Below, one piece after another: positions 53,713 to 63,491 of a stretch of DNA of 64,000 bases (positions are counted from its first letter, which is position 1; each line of letters begins with the position of its first letter). Source of the stretch: AWTP1-13 sp033764875 (GTDB lineage: Bacteria > Pseudomonadota > Alphaproteobacteria > Rhizobiales > Hyphomicrobiaceae); the NCBI GenBank assembly GCA_033764875.1, contig JANRIO010000049.1:1-64000 (forward strand), written 5' to 3'. Below the pieces are notes generated by a model, which was given only the letters and a program-made list of their open reading frames with translations, had not been told where the DNA came from and ran no database searches. Position numbers and translations under genes: made by a program.

Positions 53713-55896
53713 ATGCAGGACAGGCCGAAAAGCTGGCTGCGCCAGATCGTGAGAAGGACGGCGGCGCCAGCAGGCGAGCCGGCCGACCCGCTGCTGGCGG
53801 CGCTGGCCGCCTTGGTTAACGGCGCGGGCGGCCTGTTCTCGGCCGAGACGGCGCTGGCGGGGCTGCCGCTGGTGCCGGGCGAGAGGCTGCCGGCCCGGCT
53901 GTTTCCTCGTGCGGCGCAGAAATTCGGCCTCAAGGCCGAGGTGGTCGCCAAGAGGCCGTCGCAGGTGCCGGCGCTGGTGGCGCCGTTCATCGCCCTGCTC
54001 GCGGACGGCAATGCCGCCGTGGTGCTCGCCATCGACGCCGGCAAGGGCAAGGCCCAGATCGTGGTGCCGGCGCTGTCGCAGCAGCGGCGCAGCGTGGGGC
54101 TCGACGCGCTCGACGCGCAGGCCTCGGGCGACGTCATCCTGGTGGCCAAGGACGAGACCCTCGACGCCACCGGCGAGACGGCCGGAGCCGGCCACTGGCT
54201 GTGGGGCGGCATGGCGCGGCTGTGGCCCTCCTGGCTGCAGGTCGGCGTGGCGGCGCTGCTGATCAACGTGCTGAGCCTCGCCGTGCCCATCTTCGTGATG
54301 AGCGTCTATGACCGCGTCATTCCCAACCAGAGCCAGCCGACGCTGTGGGCGCTGACGGCGGGCGTGCTGATCGCGCTGCTCTTCGACCTGCTGCTCAAGC
54401 AGCTGCGCGCCAGCGTGCTCGACCAGGCCGGCGGGCAGATCGACATGGCGGCCTTCGCCCGGCTGTTCCGGCAGGCGCTGGCCCTGCCGATGGCCGAGCG
54501 GCAGCAGTCGCCCGGCGCGCTGGCCAGCCAGATCCGCGAGTTCGAGACGGTGCGCGAGTTCTTCGCCTCGTCCTCGGTCGTCGCCGTCACCGACCTCGTA
54601 TTCGTCGGCCTGATCGTGGCCGTGATGTTCGCGCTAGTCGGGCCGGTCACCTTCGTGGTGGTGGCGGCGCTGCCGGTCATCCTGATCCTGACATTGCTGC
54701 TGCAGTGGCCGCTGGGCCGGGCGGTGAAGACCTCGCAGATGCAGGCGAGCCGGCGGCAGGTGGTGCTGATCGAGACGCTCGGCGCCATCGAGACGGTGAA
54801 GGCGGCCGGCGCCGAAGGCATCATGCAGCGCCGCTTCGAGGACGCGGTCGCGGCCACCTTGCGGGCTTCCCTGTGGACGCGCTTCTGGTCGCAGCTCAAC
54901 ATCAACCTGATCGGGCTGATCCAGCAGGGGGTCAGCGTCGCCGTGGTGGTGTGGGGCGTGTTCCTCGCCATCGACGGGCAGATCACTGTCGGCGGCATCA
55001 TCGCGGCCAGCATGCTGTCGGGGCGGGTGCTGCAGCCGCTCGGCAGCATCGCCATGCTGCTCACCCGGGCGCAGGCCGCCTTCTCCGCCATGGGCGGCCT
55101 CAACGCGCTGATGCGCCGGCCGGCCGAGAACGCGGGCGTGCATTCGGGCGCCGGGCTCGAGGACGCGAGCCTCGAGCTCAAGGGCGTCAGCTTTACCTAC
55201 CCCGGCGCGCCCGCGCCGGCGCTGGCGGGGGTCGGCTTCAGGATCGCGGCCGGCGAGCGGGTCGGCGTGATCGGCCGCGTCGGGTCCGGCAAGACCACGC
55301 TCGGCAAGCTCGCCTGCGGGCTGTGGTCGCCCGGCGAAGGCACCATCCTGGTCGGGGGCCGCGAGATCCGCAGCGTCGAGGCCTCGGAGCTCAGGGCCCA
55401 CGTCGGCCTCGTCACGCAGGAGATCGAGCTGTTCTCCGGCACGCTCTACGACAACATCGTGATCGGGGCGCGCACGCTCGCCGAGGCGGCCGTGCTGGAC
55501 GCCTGCGACATCTCGGGGGTGAGCGAGTTCGCGCGCCGCAACCCGATGGGCCTGAAGATGCCCGCCGGCGAGCGCGGCCGGTCGCTCTCGGGCGGCCAGC
55601 GGCAGGCGGTGGCGCTGGCGCGTGCGCTGGTAAGGGAGCCGCGCATCCTGATCCTCGACGAGCCCTCGAGCGCGCTCGACAACGCCAGCGAGGCGGACCT
55701 GGTGCGGCGGCTGCGGGAGTGGGCCGACGCCCGGAGCGCAACGCTCATCGTCAGCTCGCAGCGCATGGCGATGCTCGAATTGTGCGACCGGCTGATCGTG
55801 CTCGACCAGGGGCGCGTCGTCGCCGACGGCGCCAAGGGCGACGTCTTGCGCCTGCTCTCCGGCCGGCCCGCCGGCGCGGCCCAGGCTCAGGGTTAG
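53713..55896 (+). CDS. Type I secretion ABC permease/ATPase, LapB-like with C39-like domain
   Basis: This 727-residue half-transporter energises type I secretion. The N-terminal 150 residues look like a peptidase-C39-like domain (DPLLAALAALVNG) without the catalytic Cys, so it would bind substrate but not cleave it, as in LapB and HlyB. Six membrane helices follow (about 175-440). The ATPase domain has Walker A GRVGSGKTT near 520, signature LSGGQRQAV near 626 and Walker B ILILDEPSS. The ATG at 53713 starts 70 bases after the tolC-like gene; the longer open frame is not family-like. The HlyD-like gene follows after four bases. Confidence 0.92.
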   Translation: MQDRPKSWLRQIVRRTAAPAGEPADPLLAALAALVNGAGGLFSAETALAGLPLVPGERLPARLFPRAAQKFGLKAEVVAKRPSQVPALVAPFIALLADGNAAVVLAIDAGKGKAQIVVPALSQQRRSVGLDALDAQASGDVILVAKDETLDATGETAGAGHWLWGGMARLWPSWLQVGVAALLINVLSLAVPIFVMSVYDRVIPNQSQPTLWALTAGVLIALLFDLLLKQLRASVLDQAGGQIDMAAFARLFRQALALPMAERQQSPGALASQIREFETVREFFASSSVVAVTDLVFVGLIVAVMFALVGPVTFVVVAALPVILILTLLLQWPLGRAVKTSQMQASRRQVVLIETLGAIETVKAAGAEGIMQRRFEDAVAATLRASLWTRFWSQLNINLIGLIQQGVSVAVVVWGVFLAIDGQITVGGIIAASMLSGRVLQPLGSIAMLLTRAQAAFSAMGGLNALMRRPAENAGVHSGAGLEDASLELKGVSFTYPGAPAPALAGVGFRIAAGERVGVIGRVGSGKTTLGKLACGLWSPGEGTILVGGREIRSVEASELRAHVGLVTQEIELFSGTLYDNIVIGARTLAEAAVLDACDISGVSEFARRNPMGLKMPAGERGRSLSGGQRQAVALARALVREPRILILDEPSSALDNASEADLVRRLREWADARSATLIVSSQRMAMLELCDRLIVLDQGRVVADGAKGDVLRLLSGRPAGAAQAQG

Positions 55897-55900
55897 CGCC

Positions 55901-57220
55901 ATGGCCAGCCGGCTCGAGATGTCGTTCGCCAACAACCTGCAAGGGGCGCTGGAGCGCTCCGCCCGGCGCAGCGCCTGGATCAGCCTCGCCGTCGTGTCGG
56001 GCCTCCTGGTTGCGGCGCTGGCGTGGGCGAGCCTCGCCGTGGTCGAGGAGGTCACGAGCGCCCTCGGCAAGGTGGTGCCGGCCCAGCAGCTGCAGGTGGC
56101 GCAGTCGCTGGAAGGCGGCATCGTGCGCGAGCTCGTCGTGCGCGAGGGCGACCGGGTCGAGCAGGACCAGGTGCTGATGCGCATCGACGATACCGGCTTT
56201 GCCTCGCGCCTCGGCGAGCTCATCCAGCGGCGGGCCGCGCTCGCGGCCGAGATCACGCGCCTCAGGGCCGAGGCCAACGGCGAGGACGACGTGGCGTTTC
56301 CAGCCGAGATCGCCAACGCGGCGCCCGGTGCCGTGGACAGCGAGCGCGCGGCACTGCGCGTCAGGCGCGAGAAGCTCAGGCAGGAGAAGCAGCTCCTGGA
56401 GCAGCAGCTCGCGCAGCGCGTGCAGGAGAAGGAGGAGCTCGAGGCGCGCGCGGGAAAGCTCGACGGCCAGATCGCTCCCCTGCAGCGGGAGCTCGACCTG
56501 AACAAGCGGCTGGGCGCCAGCGGCAACGTGCCGGAGGTCGACATCCTGCGCCTCGAGCGGCAGCTCGCCGAGATCGTCGGCGACCGGCGCATCGTGGCGG
56601 CGAGCCTGCCGCGGGTCGATGCGGCGATCGGGGAGGCGCGGGCACGGCTTGCCTCCGCCGACAGCGGATTCGCCGCCCAGGTCGGCGAGCGGATCGCGGC
56701 CGTGCAGAGCGACCTCGCCGTGATCGAGGAGACGCTCAAGGCGGCGCAGGACAAGGTGGTGCGGACGGCCGTGCGCTCGCCCGTGCGCGGCATCGTCAAC
56801 AAGCTGGCGGTGACGAGCCTCGGCGCCGTGGTGCAGCCGGGCCAGGCGCTGGCCGAGATCGTGCCGCTCGACGAGGCGCTGCTGGTCGAGGCCCGCGTAC
56901 GCCCCAAGGACGTCGCCTTCGTGCACGCCGGCCAGAGGGCCACCGTGAAGCTGTCGGCCTACGACTACATGGTCTACGGCTCCCTCGAGGGAAAGGTGGA
57001 GCGGGTCAGCCCCGACACCATCAAGGACGAGAAGGGGGAGCCCTTCTACCAGGTGATGGTCCGGACACTGAGGACGCACCTGGGCAGCGAGGCGAGCCCG
57101 CTGCCGATCATCCCCGGCCTGGTGGCGACCGTGGACATCCAGACCGGGAGCAAGACGGTGCTAAGCTACATCGGCAAGCCGATCCTCAGGGCCCGCCACG
57201 AGGCGCTCAGGGAACGCTAG
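55901..57220 (+). CDS. HlyD-family type I secretion membrane fusion protein (LapC-like)
   Basis: This 439-residue adaptor bridges the inner-membrane ABC transporter and the TolC-like channel. It has a single N-terminal membrane helix (about 25-47). A biotinyl-lipoyl-like beta segment (QLQVAQSLEGGIVRELVVRE) is followed by a long coiled coil (about 130-290) rich in Arg, Glu and Gln, and a C-terminal beta-barrel domain (VRPKDVAFVHAGQ, DYMVYGSLEGKVE). It sits between the ABC gene and the putative substrate gene. RTX-type exporters share this order. Confidence 0.92.
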   Translation: MASRLEMSFANNLQGALERSARRSAWISLAVVSGLLVAALAWASLAVVEEVTSALGKVVPAQQLQVAQSLEGGIVRELVVREGDRVEQDQVLMRIDDTGFASRLGELIQRRAALAAEITRLRAEANGEDDVAFPAEIANAAPGAVDSERAALRVRREKLRQEKQLLEQQLAQRVQEKEELEARAGKLDGQIAPLQRELDLNKRLGASGNVPEVDILRLERQLAEIVGDRRIVAASLPRVDAAIGEARARLASADSGFAAQVGERIAAVQSDLAVIEETLKAAQDKVVRTAVRSPVRGIVNKLAVTSLGAVVQPGQALAEIVPLDEALLVEARVRPKDVAFVHAGQRATVKLSAYDYMVYGSLEGKVERVSPDTIKDEKGEPFYQVMVRTLRTHLGSEASPLPIIPGLVATVDIQTGSKTVLSYIGKPILRARHEALRER

Positions 57221-57299
57221 CCATTGCCCGATCCGCAGTCGTAGTGTCTGTCAGCTCATTCGCGTCAGTAAGCTTGGTTGAGTACGAGGCTCGAGTATC

Positions 57300-60200
57300 A
57301 TGGCGATCCCCCACGGACCAGGGCAGGAAGGCCTTTCCCCTGGCGGAGCGCACGAGCCCGGCGGAACCGTGCATCTCGACGCCGGCCCCGGGGGCGGCAC
57401 GCTGATCCTGCCCGATGCCGGGCTGATGTTCCGCGGCAGCTATGCGCGATCGGGACCGGACCTGGCCATCACCGGTCCCGACGGCGACAGGGTCATCGTC
57501 AGCGGCTATTTCGCGCACGAGCACGCGCCCACCCTGATGTCGCCGGACGGCGCGATGCTGGCGCCGGAGACCGTGGCGCAGCTGGCGGGACCGCGCTTTC
57601 CGGGCGTCATCGCGCAACAGGGGACACCGCAGCCCGCCACGCCGATCGGGCAGGTGGAGACGGCTGCAGGCAGCGTCACCATCGTGCACGCCGACGGCTC
57701 GCGCACGAGTGCTGCGGCCGGCACTCACGTGTTCCAGGGCGACGTGGTGGAGACCGGGGCCGACGGCCGCCTCTCCATCACTTTCGCGGACAAGACCAAC
57801 ATCGCGCTCGGCGAGAGCGCGCGCATCGTCCTCGACACCTTCGTCTACGACCCGGCGGGCTCGCAGAGCTCGATGCTGTTCAGCATCGTGCAGGGCGCCT
57901 TCGTGTTCGTTGCCGGCCTCGTGGCGCCCTCCGGCGACATGAAGATCCAGACGCCCGTCGCGACCATGGGCATCCGCGGCACCACCGGCGTGGTGCGCGC
58001 CGACGTGCAGGACGGTACCTCCTACTTCACGCTGAAACCCGACCCGCCCGGCAAGCTCGGGGAGCCCGGCGGCAACGTCGGCGCGTTCGACGTGTTCGCC
58101 CGCCTCAACGGCGTCCTGATCAAGGAGGTGCGGGTCCCCGACCAGCTGCTCATCGTGCGCAACGCCGCCGGCCAGTTCCAGGACCTGCCGCAGATCGGCG
58201 CCAACGAGGCCGCCTTCCAGCAGGACATCGTCAACTTCGCGTTCGCCTCGCACCAGCAGATGCTGCAGCGCCTCGATACGGGCCAGCCCCCAGTCGAGCA
58301 GACGCCGCCCGGCGGCCCCCGCCGCGGTGAGGCGCCCGGCGACGGGATCAAGCACGCAGGCCTGGCGCCCGGGATCGACAAGGTCGCCTACTTCCGCGAC
58401 CCGCTGGCGGTGGACCTGATCAAGCAGACGGACCCGCTCGGCAACGAGGAGGGGAGCCGCCAGGACTTCGACGCGGCCGGTATGCAGAATGCATTCGCGC
58501 CCCTGCTGGCCGCGCCGCCCATGTTCACGACCCCGCCGCTCGCCGTGGTCTTCTCCCAGACGCCGGCACAACCCGGCATCCATGCGGACGTGTCGCTCGG
58601 CTACTCGAGCAGCAGCGGCCTGTCGGTCTCCATCCAGTCCGTGGTGATCACGGTGACGGCGGTGAGCTTCGCCGTGAACGGCAACCCGGCCCAACCCATC
58701 GCGCTCACGCCGGAGCAGATCCAGGCTTTCGCCAGCGCCTTCGACGCCGCTGCGGGCCGCTTCGACCTGTCCATCGACACGAGCTTCCTGGGGCTCGGCC
58801 AGCAGGTGATCATCACGGCGACGGTGACGATCGCGGATTCGCGGGGCGGAACGGCGACGCAGGTCGAGGTGTTCTCGATCGTGGGTGCCAACGACGCGCC
58901 GACGCTGGCCCCGGTCGCGGTGCATCTGGCGGACACGGCGGCCGCCGACACGCTCGCGGCCGTGAGCGGCACGCTCGTCGGGCAGGACGCCGACACCGGG
59001 GCGCAGCTCACGTACGCCATCGCCGGTGCGACGGCGAGCCAGGGCGCGACGACCACGGTCACGCCCTATGGCGTGCTGACGCTGCTCGCCAACGGCAGCT
59101 ACACGTTCGTGCCCGACAATGCCGCGGTCGACGCGCTCGGCCAGGGCGAGCACGCCACCATCGCCGTTCCCGTCACCGTCTCGGACGGCATCGCGGCGCC
59201 GGTGCCGTCCACCCTCAGCATCGTCATCGACGGCGCCAACGATGCGCCGACGCTGGCCCCGGTGCAGGTCCACCTCGCCGACGCGGACGGGCCGTACTGC
59301 CTGCAACCGATCAGCGGCACGCTCGTCGGCCAGGACGCGGATGCCGGCGCCCAGCTCTCCTATGCCGTCGTCGGCGCCGCCTCCGTCGCGGGCGTCACCA
59401 CCAAGGCCACGGCCTACGGCGTGCTGACGCTGCTCGCCGACGGCAGCTACACGTTCGCGCCCAACGGCGCCGCGGTCGATGCGCTGGGGCAGGGCGAGCA
59501 TGCCACCACCGCCATCCCGGTCAGCGTCTCCGACGGCATCGCCGCCCCCGTGACGTCCACCCTCACCATCGTCATCGACGGGGCCAACGACCTGCCCGCG
59601 ATCTCGGCGGGACACGGCAACGTGGCGGCCGTCACCTTCACCCCGGGCGTGGTCGAGGCCAACGACGGCGCGGTCACCATCTACCCGGGCCAGGGCGCGC
59701 CGCCCGGGGCGATGTGGCAGCCCGTGGACCTGTCGCAGAACGCGCAGTGGACCGTGAAGCTCTACTTCGGGCCGGGCCAGGGCTTCGCGGGCCCGCACAG
59801 CGCCGACGGCATCACGTTCGCCTTGCAGACCGCGGGCCCGACCGCGATCGGGGCCGGCGGCGGCGCGCTCGGCATCGCCGGCATCGGCGACGCGATCGGG
59901 GTGAAATTCGATACCTACCCGCTCAATCCCGGCGACACCGGCGTGCCGTGGCAGAACTTCGCGCAGTTCTTCACGCGCGGCGACGTCACGGGCAACGAGT
60001 ATCCGGCAAAGCAGCTGCTGCCGGTCCTGGCCGACGGGCAGTATCACGACGTGAGCATCAGCTGGGACGCGGCCACGCAGACGCTCACCTATACGATCGA
60101 CGGATACACGAGCTCCATCCAGCGCGACATCGTGGCGACCGACTTCAACGGCCAAAGCCTCGTCTATGCCGGGTTCACCGGATCGGGGGGCGATGCGTAC

Positions 60201-61214
60201 GCGCTGGAGAAGGTGCAGGTCGATACCATCTCGAACGGGGCCTCCGGCCTCGTTGCGGAACGCCTCGGTGTCACGGGATCGTCCGAGATGCGCACGGTCT
60301 CGGGGTCGTTGACGTTCGCGGACGCGGATTTGAGCGACGTGCACCGGGTCTCGGTGGTGGCGCCTGACTGTGCCACGCTCGGCAGCTTCCAGGCGAGCAT
60401 CGTCAGCGACGCGAACGGGCGCGTCACCGTGCACTGGACCTACCAGGTGCAGGATGCGGCACTGGATTGGCTGGCGACGAACCAGCTCGTCGTCGAGACC
60501 TTCGAGATCGTGCTCAGCGACGGGCATGGCAGCACCAGCCAGGACGTGACGATCACGCTCGCGGGCACGTCCGCCGAGAGCTGCGAGAGCGGCACGCCGG
60601 CAACGCCGCTCGTGACGGCGGATGCGGGGGCGCTGAGCCAGGCCATCGTCGGCAGCTCGCAGGACGAGGTGATCCGGCTCACGCTCGATGCGGGCGACAG
60701 CTTCGTGCAGCAGGTCGACGGGCGCGGGGGCAGCAACGCGCTGCACATCCTCGGCACGCTCGAGACGGTGGACCTGACACAGCTCGCTAGCGGGCAGCTC
60801 GCCAACCTGCAGGAGATCGATCTGACGCAGGGCGTGGCGCAGACGCTGAAGCTGTCCATCTCGGAGGTGCTGCAGCTCAACCACGGGGCGGACGCCAATC
60901 TCCTGGAGGCGATCTGCGCCCACAACGCGGCGCATCCGGACGATGCCATCGCCGTCTCGCAGGAGCACACTCTCGTCGTCGACGGGGACCATGGCGGATC
61001 CGGAGCCAGCGATACGCTCGACATCGTCGACGCGACGGCCAACGCCCAGTCGGGCACCTGGGTGCTCGCCGGCACGGTCGACCACGTCGACAGCCTGTCG
61101 GCGGACTGCGGCCAGCACGACATCTACAACTACGTGACGCCGGCGAACGAGGTGCTGGCCTCGGTCGCCGTGCAGCACGACATGCACGTGTCGCTGCCGA
61201 ACCACGCGGCATAG
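57300..61214 (+). CDS. Large FecR/VCBS/lectin-like surface protein, probable type I secretion substrate
   Basis: This 1,304-residue protein has no N-terminal signal peptide, as expected for a type I substrate. The N-terminal 117 residues have no recognised fold. A FecR-like domain at about 118-230 ends in TPVATMGIRGTTG, and the sequence TAAG (121-124) recalls the LapG cleavage motif of LapA adhesins. Two near-identical VCBS/cadherin-like repeats of 116 residues follow (nt 58884-59231 and 59232-59579). Next are an L-type-lectin-like domain (about 774-981, DGITFALQTAG and GIGDAIGVKFDTY), another VCBS-like segment and an acidic C-terminal region likely to carry the secretion signal. Classical RTX nonapeptides are absent. 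It is 79 bases downstream of the HlyD-like gene. Confidence 0.85.
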   Translation: MAIPHGPGQEGLSPGGAHEPGGTVHLDAGPGGGTLILPDAGLMFRGSYARSGPDLAITGPDGDRVIVSGYFAHEHAPTLMSPDGAMLAPETVAQLAGPRFPGVIAQQGTPQPATPIGQVETAAGSVTIVHADGSRTSAAAGTHVFQGDVVETGADGRLSITFADKTNIALGESARIVLDTFVYDPAGSQSSMLFSIVQGAFVFVAGLVAPSGDMKIQTPVATMGIRGTTGVVRADVQDGTSYFTLKPDPPGKLGEPGGNVGAFDVFARLNGVLIKEVRVPDQLLIVRNAAGQFQDLPQIGANEAAFQQDIVNFAFASHQQMLQRLDTGQPPVEQTPPGGPRRGEAPGDGIKHAGLAPGIDKVAYFRDPLAVDLIKQTDPLGNEEGSRQDFDAAGMQNAFAPLLAAPPMFTTPPLAVVFSQTPAQPGIHADVSLGYSSSSGLSVSIQSVVITVTAVSFAVNGNPAQPIALTPEQIQAFASAFDAAAGRFDLSIDTSFLGLGQQVIITATVTIADSRGGTATQVEVFSIVGANDAPTLAPVAVHLADTAAADTLAAVSGTLVGQDADTGAQLTYAIAGATASQGATTTVTPYGVLTLLANGSYTFVPDNAAVDALGQGEHATIAVPVTVSDGIAAPVPSTLSIVIDGANDAPTLAPVQVHLADADGPYCLQPISGTLVGQDADAGAQLSYAVVGAASVAGVTTKATAYGVLTLLADGSYTFAPNGAAVDALGQGEHATTAIPVSVSDGIAAPVTSTLTIVIDGANDLPAISAGHGNVAAVTFTPGVVEANDGAVTIYPGQGAPPGAMWQPVDLSQNAQWTVKLYFGPGQGFAGPHSADGITFALQTAGPTAIGAGGGALGIAGIGDAIGVKFDTYPLNPGDTGVPWQNFAQFFTRGDVTGNEYPAKQLLPVLADGQYHDVSISWDAATQTLTYTIDGYTSSIQRDIVATDFNGQSLVYAGFTGSGGDAYALEKVQVDTISNGASGLVAERLGVTGSSEMRTVSGSLTFADADLSDVHRVSVVAPDCATLGSFQASIVSDANGRVTVHWTYQVQDAALDWLATNQLVVETFEIVLSDGHGSTSQDVTITLAGTSAESCESGTPATPLVTADAGALSQAIVGSSQDEVIRLTLDAGDSFVQQVDGRGGSNALHILGTLETVDLTQLASGQLANLQEIDLTQGVAQTLKLSISEVLQLNHGADANLLEAICAHNAAHPDDAIAVSQEHTLVVDGDHGGSGASDTLDIVDATANAQSGTWVLAGTVDHVDSLSADCGQHDIYNYVTPANEVLASVAVQHDMHVSLPNHAA
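58884..59579 (+). repeat. Two tandem 348-bp VCBS-type coding repeats
   Basis: Each unit is 348 bases (116 codons), beginning GANDAPTLAPV and containing GTLVGQDAD, YGVLTLL, GSYTF and ALGQGEHAT. A third unit starts at 59580 with GANDLPAI but diverges at once into the lectin-like region. The near identity of the two units suggests a recent duplication. Confidence 0.85.
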
Positions 61215-61240
61215 AGAGGGCCGGGGGGCACTGACCGTCG

Positions 61241-63463
61241 ATGCTGCGCTTGCTGTCCAAGAGGCTGCGCCCGGAGCGCGTCGTCGCGCTCGCGCTGCTC
61301 GCGGCGCTGATGGCCCTGCGCGTGATCGATCCGGCTCCGATCGAGATCCTGCGGCTCAAGACCTTCGACATCATGCAGCAGGCGGTGCCGCGGCGACCGG
61401 CGGCCGAGCGGCCGGTCGTCATCGTCGACATCGACGAGGACAGCATCAAGGCGAACGGGCAGTGGCCCTGGCCGCGGACGCTGATCGCCCGGCTCGTCGA
61501 CAGGCTGGCGGAGGCCAAGGCCCGAGCGGTCGCCTTCGACGTCCTGTTCGCGGAGGCCGACCGGCTGTCGGGGCCGAGCCTCGCGACGGCGCTCGCGGAG
61601 GCCGACGCCGAGACGCGCGAACGACTGATGCGGCTGCCCTCCGGCGAGACGCGGCTGGCGGCCGCCATGCGCGGACTGCCGAGCGTCGTCGGCGCGTCGG
61701 GCTACGACAAGGCGCTCGGGCTCACGGCCGGAGGCAAGCCCGGGCCCATCGTCCGCGCTGGTGCCGAGCCCGAGCCGTTCCTCTACGCCTACGCCGGGCT
61801 TCTGCGCACGCGGCCCGAGCTCGAGGCCGCCTCGGCAGGGATCGGGCTGATCAACATGCGGCCCGAGCGCGACGGCATCGTGCGGCGCGTGCCGACCGTG
61901 CTGATGGCCGAGGGCCAGCTGCTGGCCACGCTCGACCTGGAGCTGCTGCGGGTCGGGCACACGGCCGCCCAGCCCATCGTGGTGCGGGCCGACAAGGCGG
62001 GCGTGAGCAGCGTCGGGGTGGCGGGCCGCTACCTGCAGACCGACCGCGACGGGCAGATCTGGGTCAACTTCTCCGCGCACGATCCCGGCCGCTTCGTCAG
62101 GGCGGACGATGTGCTCACCGGCCGGGTCGGAGCGGAGCAGCTCGCCGGCAAGCTGGCGCTCGTGGGCTCGTCGGCGGTCGCCCTGTTCGACCTGCGCACG
62201 ACGCCGCTCGACCGGCTGGTGCCCGGCGTCGAGATCCACGCGCAGGTGATCGAGAACGTGCTCGCCGGCACGCTGCTGTCGCGGCCCAACACCGCCCTCG
62301 CGGTGGAGCTTGCGGTGCTGGCGGGGCTCGGGATCCTGATCATCGCGCTGGTGCCGGTGCTCGGCGCGGTGACGATCCTCGTTGTGGGGGCCGCCGCCTC
62401 GGCCGGGCTCGTCGCGGTCGGCTGGGGCCTCTATACGCGGCAGCTCATTCTCCTCGATCTGTCGTATCCGCTGGTGGCGAGCCTTGCCGTCTACACGGTG
62501 CTGACGTTCTTCAACTACTGGCGGGAGGAGACCCAGCGCGAGCAGATGCGCGGCACGTTCAGCCGCTACGTATCGCCGGCGCTGGTCGAGATCCTGGTGC
62601 GGGAGCCCGACCGGGTGAAGCTCGGCGGCGAGATGCGCGAGATCACCGTGCTGTTCTCGGACGTGCGCGGGTTCACCGCCATCTCGGAGGCCTTCAAGGC
62701 GGATCCGCAAGGCCTCGTCGCGTTCATGAACGGCATGCTGACGCCGCTCACCAATGCCATCCTCGATGCCAACGGCACCATCGACAAGTACATGGGCGAC
62801 GCCATCCTGGCGTTCTGGAACGCGCCGCTCGACGACCCCGACCACGCCGGCAAGGCGTGCCTCGCCGCGCTCGACATGATGCAGCGGATCGCCACCTACA
62901 ACGCGGCCCGGCGAGCCCAGGCCGAGGCCGCCGGGCAGCCGGCGCTTCCCGTCGAGATCGGCATCGGCATCAACACGGGGCTGTGCGTGGTCGGCAACTT
63001 CGGGACCGACACCCGCTTCGACTACTCGGCGCTCGGCGACAGCGTGAACATCGCCTCGCGGCTCGAGGCCATCACCAAGGCCTACGGCATCGGCATCCTG
63101 GTCGGGGCCGAGACAGCGGCGAAGGCGCACCGCCACGTGGCGCTGCTCCCCGTCGACCGCGTGCGCGTCAAGGGCAAGACCGAGCCCGAGACCATCTTCG
63201 CCGTCGCCGGGCCGGCCACGGTCGCGACGGAGGCCTGGTACCAGGGGCTCAGGCACGCACTGGCCCTGCTCCAAGCCGCCTACACCGCGGGCGACTGGAC
63301 AGGCGCACGGGCGGCGCTGCAAAGCTGCCGGGCCGCGGACGGGCGGGGGGTGACGGGCAAGCTCTTCGACCTCTACGAGGAACGGCTCGCCGCGCTGTCG
63401 GCGCTGCCCCAGGCCCCGCCGGGCTGGGACGGCGTCTACACGCTCGGAAGCAAGGAAGGATAA
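61241..63463 (+). CDS. CHASE2-domain adenylate cyclase
   Basis: This is a 740-residue membrane sensor-cyclase. It has an N-terminal helix (about 14-30), an extracytoplasmic CHASE2 sensor (about 35-345, VVIVDIDEDSIKANGQWPWPR), three closely spaced helices (about 350-425) and a class III cyclase domain (about 465-640). The metal-binding Asp residues lie in LFSDVRGFT and YMGDAILAF. The adenine-selecting Lys in TIDKYMGD and Asp in LGDSVN are present, with the transition-state Asn and Arg in NIASRLEA, so it should make cAMP, not cGMP. It follows the FecR-type gene after 26 bases, a pairing I recall in other genomes. Confidence 0.92.
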   Translation: MLRLLSKRLRPERVVALALLAALMALRVIDPAPIEILRLKTFDIMQQAVPRRPAAERPVVIVDIDEDSIKANGQWPWPRTLIARLVDRLAEAKARAVAFDVLFAEADRLSGPSLATALAEADAETRERLMRLPSGETRLAAAMRGLPSVVGASGYDKALGLTAGGKPGPIVRAGAEPEPFLYAYAGLLRTRPELEAASAGIGLINMRPERDGIVRRVPTVLMAEGQLLATLDLELLRVGHTAAQPIVVRADKAGVSSVGVAGRYLQTDRDGQIWVNFSAHDPGRFVRADDVLTGRVGAEQLAGKLALVGSSAVALFDLRTTPLDRLVPGVEIHAQVIENVLAGTLLSRPNTALAVELAVLAGLGILIIALVPVLGAVTILVVGAAASAGLVAVGWGLYTRQLILLDLSYPLVASLAVYTVLTFFNYWREETQREQMRGTFSRYVSPALVEILVREPDRVKLGGEMREITVLFSDVRGFTAISEAFKADPQGLVAFMNGMLTPLTNAILDANGTIDKYMGDAILAFWNAPLDDPDHAGKACLAALDMMQRIATYNAARRAQAEAAGQPALPVEIGIGINTGLCVVGNFGTDTRFDYSALGDSVNIASRLEAITKAYGIGILVGAETAAKAHRHVALLPVDRVRVKGKTEPETIFAVAGPATVATEAWYQGLRHALALLQAAYTAGDWTGARAALQSCRAADGRGVTGKLFDLYEERLAALSALPQAPPGWDGVYTLGSKEG

Positions 63464-63491
63464 CGAGGCTCGTGCAACGGCCCGCAACGCA

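Noticed and set aside
57207..61205. A 1,332-codon minus-strand open frame opposite the FecR/VCBS gene
   Set aside because: It is a shadow caused by the codon bias of the real plus-strand gene. It shows no domain, is rich in Arg, Val, Asp and His in the typical antisense pattern, and lacks a ribosome site.
57300..61214. Classical RTX toxin
   Set aside because: No GGxGxD nonapeptide series is present and there is no toxin or lipase domain.
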